Positions 18,474-26,906 of a DNA stretch of 64,000 bases are shown piece after piece. The notes under the pieces are model-generated. The model did no database searches. It was not told the origin of the DNA and was given only the letters and a program-made list of their open reading frames with translations. The DNA is taken from assembly GCA_041166385.1 (NCBI GenBank), contig JBEEFW010000159.1, forward strand, positions 9,142-73,141. The letters run 5' to 3'. Made by a program: the position numbers and the translations under genes. The stretch comes from DASUCS01 sp041166385 (GTDB taxonomy: Bacteria > Actinomycetota > Acidimicrobiia > Acidimicrobiales > JACDCH01). Position 1 is the stretch's first letter, and every line of letters begins with the position of its first letter.

Positions 18474-19153
18474 GCGCGGTGCTCGCGAACGACGCCCAGT
18501 CGTTCATCTGGTGGGACTGGGTCGACGGTCATCGCGACCTCATCTGGAACGCCACGCTCGAACACCTGCGGCTCACTGTGATCGCAGTCGCAGTGGGACT
18601 GCTCATCGCCGGCGCGTTGTCGGTGATCTCGTTGCGGTTCCGTTGGACGTACGCGCCGATCACGTGGATCACGGGTGTGCTGTACACGATTCCGAGCTTG
18701 GCGTTGTTCGTGCTCCTCGTGCCCTGGACGGGCTTCACCACGCTCACCGGCGAGATCGGCTTGGTCAGCTACACGCTCTTGATCCTCGTACGGAACATCG
18801 TCGCGGGTGTCGACGGCGTGCCCGAACCCGTCAGGGAAGCGGCCGACGCGATGGGCTACCGGCCCGCTCGCCGGTTCTTCGAGGTCGACCTTCGCCTGGC
18901 CACACCGGCCATCGTCGCGGGCCTGCGCATCGCCACTGTCACGACGATTGGTCTCGTCACGGTGACCGGACTCATCGGGCTCGGCGGCTACGGCGCGCTC
19001 ATCGTCGACCAGGGCGTGCGCCGGGGCTTCTTCTCGACTCCGATCGTTGTGGGCTCGGGGCTGTCGATCGCGATGGCCATCGTGCTCGACGTCGGCTTGG
19101 CGGGTGTCGAGCGCCTGCTGACGCCGTGGGCCCGGCGAACGGTGGCCCGCTGA
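18470..19153 (+). CDS. opuCB: osmolyte ABC transporter permease
   Basis: 227 residues, six helices, of the BPD_transp_1 type. The EAA coupling loop reads PEPVREAADAMGYRPARRFFEV (about residues 118-140). It forms the channel for glycine betaine, carnitine or choline together with the next gene. The ATG at 18470 overlaps the ATPase stop by 4 nt, and its own stop overlaps the next start by 1 nt (TGATG). The open frame to 18329 is an artefact. Confidence 0.9.
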   Translation: MSAVLANDAQSFIWWDWVDGHRDLIWNATLEHLRLTVIAVAVGLLIAGALSVISLRFRWTYAPITWITGVLYTIPSLALFVLLVPWTGFTTLTGEIGLVSYTLLILVRNIVAGVDGVPEPVREAADAMGYRPARRFFEVDLRLATPAIVAGLRIATVTTIGLVTVTGLIGLGGYGALIVDQGVRRGFFSTPIVVGSGLSIAMAIVLDVGLAGVERLLTPWARRTVAR

Positions 19154-19899
19154 TGGGCGCGGTGCAGGACTTTGCGAACTACGTCTCGGAGTCGTCGAAC
19201 TGGTGGGGTGATCGCGGCATCCTGCACCGCTCGATCGAGCACATGCGGCTCTCAGGTGCGTCGGTGGTCGCCGCCGGTGTCGTGGCGATACCCAGCGCGA
19301 TGTTCTTCGGCCACACGAAGCGCGGCGGACTGCTCGCGCAGTCAGTCGTCAACATCGGCCGAGCGATCCCGTCCTTCGCGCTCCTGGCGCTTCTGTTTCC
19401 GTTGTCATTGCAGTACGGCTTCGGTCTTGGTTTCTGGCCGACGCTCGTCGCGCTCGTGCTGCTCGCGATCCCCCCGATGTTCACCAACGCCTACGTGGGC
19501 GTCCGTGACGTCGATCCGGCGATCATGGAAGCATCGAGGGGTATGGGGATGCGCGAGCGACAAGTTCTCGTGCGCGTCGAGCTGCCGATAGCGCTGCCGC
19601 TGATCATCACCGGCGTGCGCCTCGCGGCCGTTCAGGTGGTGGCGACCGCGACCCTCGGCGGCCTGTTCGGCTTCAACAGCCTGGGCTCGTACATCTTCGA
19701 AGGGTTCGCGCAGCAGGACGATGGCAAGCTCTACACCGGCGCGGTCGGCGTGGCGCTGCTGGCGATCCTCACCGAGCTCGTTTTCTCCTTGGTGGCTCCG
19801 CGCGCTACACCGTGGCTGTCACGGAGCCGCATTCCCGATGTTGCCCCCCTCGATGTTGCCCGCTTAGATGTTCCCCCACGAAAGGAAGTCCTCAGTTGA
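19153..19899 (+). CDS. opuCD: osmolyte ABC transporter permease, second copy
   Basis: 248 residues, six helices; EAA loop DPAIMEASRGMGMRERQVL (about 117-136). Two different permeases with one CBS-containing ATPase is the OpuC/OpuB-type arrangement. The last 20 residues are hydrophilic and contain a near-repeat, DVAPLDVARLDV, outside the membrane. The stop overlaps the TTG start of the binding-protein gene by 4 nt. Confidence 0.9.
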   Translation: MGAVQDFANYVSESSNWWGDRGILHRSIEHMRLSGASVVAAGVVAIPSAMFFGHTKRGGLLAQSVVNIGRAIPSFALLALLFPLSLQYGFGLGFWPTLVALVLLAIPPMFTNAYVGVRDVDPAIMEASRGMGMRERQVLVRVELPIALPLIITGVRLAAVQVVATATLGGLFGFNSLGSYIFEGFAQQDDGKLYTGAVGVALLAILTELVFSLVAPRATPWLSRSRIPDVAPLDVARLDVPPRKEVLS

Positions 19900-20825
19900 A
19901 GAGACCACTCAGGAGTCTGCTGGCCATCGGGGTCGTCGCCTTCGTGGCGATCGCCGCGTGCAGCGACGACAAGAGCACGACGACGACCAACAGCCAGGCG
20001 CCGGCGGCCTCCAAGCCGAAGATCACGATCGGTGCGCAGGACTTCGGCGAGAGCGCCATCCTCGCTGAGGTCTACAAGCAGGGGCTCGAGGCGAAGGGCT
20101 TCACCGTGTCGGTTCAGAAGCTCGGCGGTTTCCGTGACCTCGAGGTGCAGGCCTTCGACGGTGGCACGATCAACTTCGCCCCCGAATATGCGGCGTCGAT
20201 GCTCGAGTTCCTCAACGGCAAGAAGGGCGAGGCGTCCGGTGACGCGGCAGCCACCGTCAGCAAGCTCGCCACGCAACTCGAGGCAAAGGGTCTCGCCGCG
20301 TTCAAGGCGACCGACGCGGTCGACACGAACGCGTTCGTGATGACCAAGGCGAAGGCCGATCAACTCGGGATCAAGACGTTGTCGGATCTCGCCAGCAAGG
20401 GCGCAAGCCTCAAGCTCGGTGGCCCGGCGGATTGTGAGACCAACCCGTTCTGCATCCCCGGTTTGAAGAACAAGTACAGCCTCGACATGAGTGCCAACTT
20501 CCAGGCGCTCGAGCCGTCGGCCGTCGCCGCTGCGCTCGACGCGGGCAGCATCGATGTTGCGCTCCTCTTCTCCACTGACGGACGCATCGTCGCCAACAAC
20601 TACGTGCTGTTGCAGGACGACAAGAAGATGCTTGCCGCCGACAACGTGATCCCTGTCGGCAAGAAGGACCTCACGTCGAATGCCGAGCTGGTCACCGCGG
20701 TGAATGCGATTTCCGCATACATCACGACCGACACGCTCATCGACATGAACAAGCGCTTCGACATCGACAAGGAAGACGCCGCGGTCATCGCGAAGGACTT
20801 CCTGACCAAGAGCGGCCTGCTCTAA
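19896..20825 (+). CDS. opuCC: glycine betaine/choline-binding lipoprotein
   Basis: 309-residue extracytoplasmic solute receptor of the OpuAC type. The start is TTG 19896, supported by AAAGGAAG seven bases upstream, the 4-nt overlap with the permease and the resulting lipoprotein signal (SLLAIGVVAFVAIAAC). A Thr-rich linker follows the Cys, then the two-lobed binding domain (KPKITIGAQDFGESAILAE to the end). Last gene of the operon. A frame extending to 19812 gives a Cys-rich nonsense N-terminus. Confidence 0.9.
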   Translation: MKRPLRSLLAIGVVAFVAIAACSDDKSTTTTNSQAPAASKPKITIGAQDFGESAILAEVYKQGLEAKGFTVSVQKLGGFRDLEVQAFDGGTINFAPEYAASMLEFLNGKKGEASGDAAATVSKLATQLEAKGLAAFKATDAVDTNAFVMTKAKADQLGIKTLSDLASKGASLKLGGPADCETNPFCIPGLKNKYSLDMSANFQALEPSAVAAALDAGSIDVALLFSTDGRIVANNYVLLQDDKKMLAADNVIPVGKKDLTSNAELVTAVNAISAYITTDTLIDMNKRFDIDKEDAAVIAKDFLTKSGLL

Positions 20826-20843
20826 CTCACGCTCGCCAACTTG

Positions 20844-20881
20844 GGGGTGGATAACGGGGCTATGACCCCGCTATTCACCCC
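20844..20881 (+). terminator. 16-bp hairpin ending the opuC operon
   Basis: GGGGTGGATA-A-CGGGG pairs with CCCCG-C-TATTCACCCC across a six-base loop (CTATGA): 15 pairs with one A-C mismatch and one G-T wobble, 18 nt after the opuCC stop. No T-run follows. It probably ends the osmolyte operon before the radical SAM gene starting at 20931. Confidence 0.6.
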
Positions 20882-20930
20882 GAGTTCGGCAGGGTTGGTG
20901 ATCGAACAGGTGTTCGACTAGCATCGGGGC

Positions 20931-22958
20931 GTGTCCGAGTCGCAGCTTCGATGGGAGCTGGCCGACGCGCCTCACGCGCAGTCGGCGTTGTTCGACGAGT
21001 CGATCTTCGAGCGCGAGCCCGGGCGGGGAGAGTTCCGCGGTCTCGAGTTCCTCCACGTCCGGGCGAAGCGCATCATCAACGACTTGGGCGGCACGCCCTA
21101 CGGCTTCCGCTACACGATCAACGCGTATCGCGGATGCTCGCATGCCTGCTCGTACTGCGCGTCCGGAGAGACGCTCGTTCTCATGGGGAACGGCCGGACG
21201 AAGCCGTTGGCAGACGTCCGGGTCGGAGACTGTGTCGTCGGTACCGAACGAATCGGCCACTATCGCAGATACGTCGCAACGACCGTCACGGACCACTGGG
21301 CGACCATCAAGCCGGCCTATCGAATCACGCTCGTCGACGGGACGACGCTGATCGCCAGCGGCGACCATCGCTTCCTCTCGAACCGGGGGTGGAAACACGT
21401 CACCGGAACCGAACAAGGTCCGGCCTATCGGCCGCATCTCACGCTGAACAACGAGCTCATCGGCACGGGACGCTTTGCTGACGGACCCAAGCACGATGAG
21501 GACTATCGGCGCGGCTACCTGTGCGGCATGATCCGCGGCGACGGCACCGTCGGCACCTACACCTACCCCCGGGGTCGCGGCACCAACACTGTTCACCGGT
21601 TCCGGCTGGCGCTGACCGACATTGAGGCGCTCGATCGATCTCGTGAGTATCTGGAATCGTTCGACGTTGCGACCCAGACCCACCTCTTCACGCCGAAGTC
21701 TGAGACGCATCGCGAAGTGGTGGCGATTCGAGCATCGAAGAAAACCGCAGTCGATGCTGTGCGAGACCTCATCGTGTGGCCGTCCCAAGCCAGTGAGGCG
21801 TGGGCCAAGGGATTTCTCGCCGGCATCTTCGATGCGGAAGGTCACTACGACACGGTCGTTCGTATCTGCAACAAGGATCGCGAGGTCATCGACTGGATCA
21901 CGCGCTGCCTCGGCCAGCTCGAGATACCTCACATCGTCGAGCCACCGGCGGCGAATGACTGCGTCAACGTTCGCATCATCGGTGGGCTTCAGAACGTGCT
22001 GCGCTTCTTCCATTCTGTCGATCCGGTCATAACGCGAAAGCGCGACATCACCGGACGAGCGCTCAAGTCAAAGTGCCATCTACTCGTCACTGCGATCGAG
22101 CCGCTCGGTATCGAGATGCCGATGTACGACATCACGACTGGGACTGGTGACTTCATCGCCAACGGCGTTGTGAGCCACAACTGCTTCGCGAGGCCGACAC
22201 ATGCGTATCTCGATCTGAACATCGCTGAGGACTTCGACAGCAAGATCGTCGTGAAGGTGAACGCCGTCGAGCGCGTTCGCGCGGAGTTGCATCCGCGCAG
22301 GTGGGCCGGCGATGCGATCGCGATGGGTACGAATACCGATCCCTATCAGCGGTGCGAGGGCAAGTACCGGCTGACCCAGGGCATCATCGAAGCGCTCGTC
22401 GAGCGGGCGAACGCGTTCTCGATCCTCACGAAGTCCACGCTCATCCTGCGCGACCTCGACCTGCTCGTCGAAGCGAGCAACCGCGCCGACGTGCGGGTCA
22501 ACTTCTCGATCGGCACGCTCGACGAACACGTGTGGCGCACGACCGAGCCGGGCACGCCCCACCCTCGGCAGCGAGTGAAGGCGGTCGCGGCGCTCAATGA
22601 GGCTGGCGTCCGTTGTGGCGTCCTGGTGGCGCCGATTCTCCCCGGCTTGTCCGATCATCCCGACCAACTCGAGGAGGTCGTGCGCGCCTGCAAGGAGGCG
22701 GGGGCGGTGTCGATCTCACCGGTGTTGCTGCATCTGGGCAACGGCACGAAAGACGTCTTCTACGACCGCATCGGCGAGACCCATCCCGAGCTCCTTCCGA
22801 TCTACCGCCGCATGTACGGCTCGCGGAAGTACGCGCCGAAGGCCGATCGCGATCGCATCACGGCGACGGTGAACAAGATGATCGGCAAGCGCGTGAGGAT
22901 CAGGTCGCGAGCCGCGGTCGACGCGCCGCCACGTCCGACTCAACTCAACTTGTTGTAG
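20931..22958 (+). CDS. Rv2578c-type radical SAM protein with intein
   Basis: 675-residue precursor. After removal of residues 76-417 (intein, listed separately) the exteins join to a 333-residue radical SAM protein of the SplB-like Rv2578c family: cluster motif C69-x3-C73-x2-C, the third Cys being the first residue after the intein (CFARPTH). The core continues with GTNTDPYQRCEGKYRLT and GVLVAPILPGLSD. The biochemical role of this family is not established. Start GTG 20931 gives MSESQLRWEL. The 3' end overlaps the convergent crotonase gene by 19 nt. Confidence 0.92.
   Translation: MSESQLRWELADAPHAQSALFDESIFEREPGRGEFRGLEFLHVRAKRIINDLGGTPYGFRYTINAYRGCSHACSYCASGETLVLMGNGRTKPLADVRVGDCVVGTERIGHYRRYVATTVTDHWATIKPAYRITLVDGTTLIASGDHRFLSNRGWKHVTGTEQGPAYRPHLTLNNELIGTGRFADGPKHDEDYRRGYLCGMIRGDGTVGTYTYPRGRGTNTVHRFRLALTDIEALDRSREYLESFDVATQTHLFTPKSETHREVVAIRASKKTAVDAVRDLIVWPSQASEAWAKGFLAGIFDAEGHYDTVVRICNKDREVIDWITRCLGQLEIPHIVEPPAANDCVNVRIIGGLQNVLRFFHSVDPVITRKRDITGRALKSKCHLLVTAIEPLGIEMPMYDITTGTGDFIANGVVSHNCFARPTHAYLDLNIAEDFDSKIVVKVNAVERVRAELHPRRWAGDAIAMGTNTDPYQRCEGKYRLTQGIIEALVERANAFSILTKSTLILRDLDLLVEASNRADVRVNFSIGTLDEHVWRTTEPGTPHPRQRVKAVAALNEAGVRCGVLVAPILPGLSDHPDQLEEVVRACKEAGAVSISPVLLHLGNGTKDVFYDRIGETHPELLPIYRRMYGSRKYAPKADRDRITATVNKMIGKRVRIRSRAAVDAPPRPTQLNLL
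21156..22181 (+). mobile_element. intein with LAGLIDADG homing endonuclease
   Basis: 342 codons in frame inside the radical SAM gene. The splice block starts at Cys (CASGETLVLMGNGRTKPL), a typical block B TxxH-like segment is ASGDHRFLSN, and the end is VVSHN followed by the +1 nucleophile Cys of the extein, so all residues for standard splicing are present. Two dodecapeptide motifs, GYLCGMIRGDG and GFLAGIFDAEG, with acidic residues kept, indicate an intact LAGLIDADG homing endonuclease. The insertion lies between the second and third cluster cysteines, so the unspliced protein cannot form a normal radical SAM cluster. G+C and third-position G+C look lower than in the exteins. Confidence 0.93.
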
Positions 22959-23770
22959 AGGCTCGTGAGGTCGCGCTCGACGCCGCGGGTCTGTCCGCCG
23001 ATCGACATGAAGCGTTCCATGCGCCTGATCGCCTCGGGATCGAGCAGCGTCTGCGAGAACACCCGCTCCTCTTCGCACAGGCCCGGCACCGGGTCGCGCA
23101 GGGCGTTGTCGACTGAGGCCTTCGCTGCCGCGATCGCGCCCGGCGGGAACGACGCGATGCGCGCCGCCAACGCATCGACGAACGGCCGCAGCTCCGCGTC
23201 GGCGAGCGCGCGGTTGACCCACCCCCACTCCTCTGCGAGCGGCCCGTCAACGTCGTCTCCGCCGAGGATGATCTCGAGGGCACGGGCGCGGCCTACCAGC
23301 CGAGGGAGTCGCTGCGTGCCTCCGCCGCCAGGAATGATGCCGAGCGGCACCTCCGGCTGACCGAACAGGGCGCGTTCACGCGACGCGAAGCGCATGTCGA
23401 ACGACGACACGAACTCACTTCCACCGCCGCGCACCCGTCCTTCGATCAACGCGATGGTGGCCTTCGGCATGGTGCGGAACCGATCACACATCGCGTGGAA
23501 GAAGCCGAGCTCGGTGTTCGCGGTGGCCCGCTCCTCACGCGGCAGTCCCAGGATCAGCGTGACGTCGGCGTGGGCGATGAAGAAGTCGGGATCGGCAGAG
23601 TCGACGATCACGACGAGCGCCTCGGCGTCGTCCGACACCTCACCGCCGAGCCGGTCGAGCTCGAGCATCAACTGCAGATCGAAGAGGTTGATGGGTGGGT
23701 GGTCGATCGTGATCCGGGCGATCCCGTCAGCCACTGACACCCGCAGCGTTTCGTATCCGTCATAGGCCAT
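22940..23770 (-). CDS. enoyl-CoA hydratase/isomerase family protein (crotonase fold)
   Basis: 276 residues. The oxyanion-hole segments are present (FIAHADVTLI and EGRVRGGGSEFVSSFDMRF), as is PEVPLGIIPGGGGTQRLPRLVG. The Glu that pairs with Glu in true hydratases is seen in QPEVPLG; the other catalytic position is less clear, so hydratase, isomerase or hydrolase activity on acyl-CoA is possible. N-terminus MAYDGYETLRVSVADGIA is normal for the family. Convergent with the radical SAM gene (19-nt overlap) and divergent from pdxH. Confidence 0.88.
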   Translation of the reverse strand: MAYDGYETLRVSVADGIARITIDHPPINLFDLQLMLELDRLGGEVSDDAEALVVIVDSADPDFFIAHADVTLILGLPREERATANTELGFFHAMCDRFRTMPKATIALIEGRVRGGGSEFVSSFDMRFASRERALFGQPEVPLGIIPGGGGTQRLPRLVGRARALEIILGGDDVDGPLAEEWGWVNRALADAELRPFVDALAARIASFPPGAIAAAKASVDNALRDPVPGLCEEERVFSQTLLDPEAIRRMERFMSIGGQTRGVERDLTSLYNKLS

Positions 23771-23797
23771 CGCGGCACGCTAGACACGAGAGCGCCC

Positions 23798-24400
23798 ATG
23801 GAACTCGACGAGCTCGATCCGAACCCCATCGTTCAGTTGCAGCGCTGGCTCGACGATGCGACCGCCGCCGGACTCTCGCATCCGAGCGCGATGTCGCTCG
23901 CCACCGTCGACGCCGATGGCCGTCCGTCGGTGCGCCACGTGCTCCTCAAGGGCATCGACGAGCGCGGCCTCGAGTTCCACACCAACTACGAGAGCCGCAA
24001 GGGCCACGATCTCGCCGCCAACCCGTATGCCAGCATCGTCTTCCCGTGGTTCGGCATGTGGCGCCAGGCCACGGCCTGGGGTCCGGTGGAAATGGTGAGC
24101 GCGGAGGACTCCGACGCCTACTTCAACTCGCGCGATCGCGGGAGCCAGATCAGCGCGTGGGCGTCGCCGCAGTCCCAACCGGTTCCCGATCGAGCGTGGC
24201 TCGAACAGCGAGTCGCTGAGCTCGAACAGCACTACGCAGGCAGAGAGGTGCCGCGCCCGCCTCACTGGGGCGGCTACCGGCTACGGCCTGACACCATCGA
24301 CTTCTGGTACAGCCAGCCCGACCGGTTGCACGATCGCTTCCGTTTCACTCGCGACGTCGATGCCGGCGGACCATGGAGCGTCACTCGCCTCGCGCCGTGA
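23798..24400 (+). CDS. pdxH: pyridoxamine 5'-phosphate oxidase
   Basis: FMN enzyme that makes pyridoxal 5'-phosphate. 200 residues. FMN and substrate contacts are visible: SVRHVLLKG (about 45-53), TNYESRKGHDL, RDRGSQISAWASPQSQ (about 109-124) and the C-terminal RPPHWGGYRLRPDTIDFW with RLHDRFRF. The ATG at 23798 is 27 nt from the divergent crotonase start. The 3' end overlaps the convergent hydrolase gene by 20 nt. Confidence 0.95.
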   Translation: MELDELDPNPIVQLQRWLDDATAAGLSHPSAMSLATVDADGRPSVRHVLLKGIDERGLEFHTNYESRKGHDLAANPYASIVFPWFGMWRQATAWGPVEMVSAEDSDAYFNSRDRGSQISAWASPQSQPVPDRAWLEQRVAELEQHYAGREVPRPPHWGGYRLRPDTIDFWYSQPDRLHDRFRFTRDVDAGGPWSVTRLAP

Positions 24401-24977
24401 TCGTCCAGGTCGACGCGGCCTCGGCGAGGCCGGCGATCAGCGCCTCCGTGTATTCGGGCTTGCTCATCGGTGACGTGCCCCGCACCCGCGGCGGCAGCTC
24501 GAGCTGCACGCCCCCACCTCGAGGAAGGTTCACGGGGTTGTCGCGGTGCACGCCCCGCAAGCGCGATGGGATGGCCTCGATGTCGTCGACCACGTCGTAG
24601 CCGTGGGGCTCGAGCTCGGCGCGCAGCGCGGCGCCGATGTGCGCGGCGAGCTCGCGGTTGCGCCCACCGAGCAGCAGCGTCGTCCAGAAACCTTCCGCGC
24701 CGTACCCGTGGACCGCGACTGCGACGTCGACGTGATCGATGAACGCCGCCAGTCGCTCCGATTCGGCTGGACGGATCGCCGTCGACGGGATGTGCCAGCG
24801 CAGATCCGGCGGCTGCAGCACGGCGTACACCGACGCGCCGGCCTGCGCGGCGGCGGCCAACGCCACCTGATCAGTCCCGTGTTCGAGGTTGCCACCGTGA
24901 AATGCCATCAAGCCGAACGAGGAGCGCAGCTCGCAGACCTCCTCGACGCCCTCGTGGGCCAGCAGGTCAGCGAACAT
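24381..24977 (-). CDS. poly-gamma-glutamate hydrolase family protein (PghP-like)
   Basis: 198 residues. The zinc carboxypeptidase-like signature of this family is visible: FHGGNLEHGTDQVA (about 24-37, His and Glu metal ligands), VAVHGYGAEG (about 82-91) and LLGGRNRELA. The founding members are phage enzymes that degrade poly-gamma-glutamate capsule; chromosomal copies also exist. No signal peptide is visible. The ATG at 24977 overlaps the ccdA stop by 11 nt, so it is read in the same transcript. The longer frame to 25160 lies over ccdA and is rejected. Confidence 0.8.
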   Translation of the reverse strand: MFADLLAHEGVEEVCELRSSFGLMAFHGGNLEHGTDQVALAAAAQAGASVYAVLQPPDLRWHIPSTAIRPAESERLAAFIDHVDVAVAVHGYGAEGFWTTLLLGGRNRELAAHIGAALRAELEPHGYDVVDDIEAIPSRLRGVHRDNPVNLPRGGGVQLELPPRVRGTSPMSKPEYTEALIAGLAEAASTWTITARGE

Positions 24978-25788
24978 TGGCCCGGCGCGGCCGCACCGCG
25001 AGCCATCCGGTGACCAGAACCAGGAGGGCGAACACCAGCACGATCGCGTCGCGGTTCTCCAACAGCCAGTCACCGGTCGAGAACGACCAGTCGGTGACCC
25101 GTTTGACGATGGCGTCGTTCGGATCCTGCTGAATCTCGCGCCATCCGTACCACACGACATACGCGCCCGCGAGCACCATCAACCCGCCCGCGATGCGATT
25201 CACGAACGGCAACACGCGCCGCATCAGCTGCACCATGGACTGCCGCGCCATGGCCAGTGTGATCGACAACGACACGAGGATCGCCGCGAAGCCGAGCCCG
25301 AAGAACACGAAGTACACGACGCCCGACGCGAGGTTCTTGCCGAACGAGCCGGACATCGCGACGAGGAAGATCGGCAGTTCGCACCCGATCGACGCAATGG
25401 CGTAGGACACGCCGAACACCGTCATCGAGCCGACGCCGCCGCTGCGTCCGCCGCGATCGAGACGCGGGAGGCGCACCGTGGGATCGAATCCGCGGAGCAT
25501 CAAGATGCCCACGACGATCAGCACCGCGCCGATCAGGAGCGAGAACCACGGCGCGACGTCGTACACGGAACGTGTCAGTCGGCTGACGACCAAGCCCACG
25601 ACGGCGAACGTGCCGACGAACCCTGTCGTGACGGCCGTACCCACGACGAGCGCACGGCTCGTGCTCGCCCGTTCCCGCTCGACGCCGAGGAAGAACGAGA
25701 GATACGCAGGCAGCATGGCGAAGCCACATGGATTGACGGTGGCCACCATCCCGGTGGTGAACGCGAGCGCGAGGTCGACGTCGATCAC
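24967..25788 (-). CDS. ccdA: cytochrome c biogenesis protein CcdA (DsbD transmembrane family)
   Basis: 273 residues with six to seven helices. It carries reducing equivalents across the membrane for cytochrome c heme attachment. The redox Cys pair is present: NPCGFAMLPAYLSFF near the N-terminus and SIGCELPIF in the fourth helix. A seventh helix at the C-terminus ends in a basic tail. GTG 25788 overlaps the stop of the thioredoxin-like gene, which encodes its likely outside partner. Fits with the cytochrome c domain of CtaC earlier in the window. Confidence 0.93.
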   Translation of the reverse strand: MIDVDLALAFTTGMVATVNPCGFAMLPAYLSFFLGVERERASTSRALVVGTAVTTGFVGTFAVVGLVVSRLTRSVYDVAPWFSLLIGAVLIVVGILMLRGFDPTVRLPRLDRGGRSGGVGSMTVFGVSYAIASIGCELPIFLVAMSGSFGKNLASGVVYFVFFGLGFAAILVSLSITLAMARQSMVQLMRRVLPFVNRIAGGLMVLAGAYVVWYGWREIQQDPNDAIVKRVTDWSFSTGDWLLENRDAIVLVFALLVLVTGWLAVRPRRANVR

Positions 25789-26303
25789 GTGATCAGCTGA
25801 TGCTCGCGGAGTTGGTTGGTGAGGTCGCTGACGTCCAACGGTCCGCTGTGGGAGAAGGCGACACGTCCTTCGGCAGTCAAGGCAATCGTCGTGGGCAGGC
25901 GGAAGTCCTTGATGAGCCTCTGGAGGAGCTCACCGTCGGGATCGCGGCCCAACTCCCAGGTGATGCCGACCGTGTCGATGAAGGCTTTGCCGCCCTCGAC
26001 GGTGTCCTGCACGTCCATCCCCAGAAACGTGACGGAATCGCCGAGCGACTGGTGCACGGCCTCGAGTGCCGGCATCTCGGTTCGGCACGGCGCACAGGTC
26101 GATGAGAAGAAGTTCACGACGAGCGGCTTGCCGCGGTACTGCGCGAAGGTCGCCGTGCTGCCGTCGAACCGCTGAAACGTTGCGTCGCCCGGATCGTTTG
26201 CACGGCTACCGCTGTCGGTGCAGGCGACCATCGCGACCAAAACGAGCGCGACAGCAGCGATCGAACGACGGGGGACCACCGGCTCGACGGTAGTGGTCCG
26301 CAC
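25785..26303 (-). CDS. TlpA-like thiol-disulfide lipoprotein
   Basis: 172 residues. N-terminal lipoprotein signal (AAVALVLVAMVAC), then a thioredoxin fold of the TlpA/ResA group with active site CAPC in FFSSTCAPCRTEMPALE (about 70-86) and the cis-Pro in RLPTTIAL. Expected to keep apocytochrome c thiols reduced with electrons from CcdA, whose start overlaps its stop by 4 nt. Start GTG 26303 is chosen since it gives a short basic N-region ahead of the signal helix. Confidence 0.9.
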   Translation of the reverse strand: MRTTTVEPVVPRRSIAAVALVLVAMVACTDSGSRANDPGDATFQRFDGSTATFAQYRGKPLVVNFFSSTCAPCRTEMPALEAVHQSLGDSVTFLGMDVQDTVEGGKAFIDTVGITWELGRDPDGELLQRLIKDFRLPTTIALTAEGRVAFSHSGPLDVSDLTNQLREHQLIT

Positions 26304-26388
26304 TGGCGGACCGGGGCTCGCGTGTCGCTCGGAAGGAGGGGGAACACCTCCCGAACGCAGCAGTCACCCCGGCCCGCCCTGCACCTGG

Positions 26389-26440
26389 CGACTGATGTGC
26401 ACCAACATGACGCTTCCGTCATGCCGGTGCACTTCAGTCG
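26389..26440 (-). terminator. long two-part hairpin after whiB7
   Basis: Outer arms CGACTGATGTGCACC and GGTGCACTTCAGTCG match at 14 of 15 positions; the inner arms CATGACG and CGTCATG are perfect around a CTTC loop. The 52-nt structure begins 5 nt beyond the whiB7 stop and separates it from tlpA. There is no T-run, so termination by it is inferred from position. Confidence 0.55.
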
Positions 26441-26444
26441 GCTG

Positions 26445-26816
26445 TCAGGCGGTGCGGAGTCTTTCCTGCAAGTGGACCGGGACCGGCACGTCAGGGAACT
26501 CGTCCTCGGGACGAGCCACCTTCGGTGGACGGCCGCGGCGCCGCTTGCTGGCGAGCACCTTGCCGTTGAGGAAGAGCTGTCCGCCCCACACGCCCCACGG
26601 CTCACGCCGTTCGAGCGCGCCCTCGAGGCAATCGGCGATGACCGGGCAGACCGCGCAGATCTGCTTGGCCCGAGCGATGTCCTGCAGCTCCTCGCTGAAG
26701 AACAGGCCGCTCATCGTGCCGGCGCCATCGTTGCAGCGGGCATCGCTCCACCTGTCGGTGGCCGCGAGCTCTCCTGCGAAGCCCTTGATCTCAGTTTCCA
26801 ACTGCGGGGCAAACAT
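26445..26816 (-). CDS. whiB7: WhiB7-type iron-sulfur transcription regulator
   Basis: 123-residue WhiB-family protein. Four cluster Cys at 28, 54, 57 and 63 (ICAVCPVIADC), the sigma-contact motif EPWGVWGG at 72-79, and a C-terminal AT-hook KRRRGRPPK at 91-99. The AT-hook plus EPWGVWGG combination is the mark of WhiB7/WblC, which in mycobacteria and Streptomyces switches on intrinsic antibiotic-resistance genes with the housekeeping sigma factor. It has a 16-residue-longer tail than Mycobacterium WhiB7. Start ATG 26816 is preceded by GGGGGAAGG. Upstream lies a full attenuation leader (separate entries). Confidence 0.93.
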   Translation of the reverse strand: MFAPQLETEIKGFAGELAATDRWSDARCNDGAGTMSGLFFSEELQDIARAKQICAVCPVIADCLEGALERREPWGVWGGQLFLNGKVLASKRRRGRPPKVARPEDEFPDVPVPVHLQERLRTA

Positions 26817-26865
26817 CGGTTCCCTTCCCCCATCTTGTATTTGTGATTTGAAGCCAGAGAAAGCA

Positions 26866-26895
26866 AAAGGCCGTCGGGATGTCCCGACGGCCTTT
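26866..26895 (-). terminator. intrinsic terminator in the whiB7 leader
   Basis: Perfect 14-bp stem AAAGGCCGTCGGGA / TCCCGACGGCCTTT, followed on the minus strand by TTTTGCTTTCT, located 50 nt before the whiB7 start. Transcripts entering from the leader promoter should stop here unless the 5' arm is taken up by the upstream segment at 26932-26945, which is nearly complementary to it. Confidence 0.85.
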
Positions 26896-26906
26896 GGAGT
26901 TCATGT

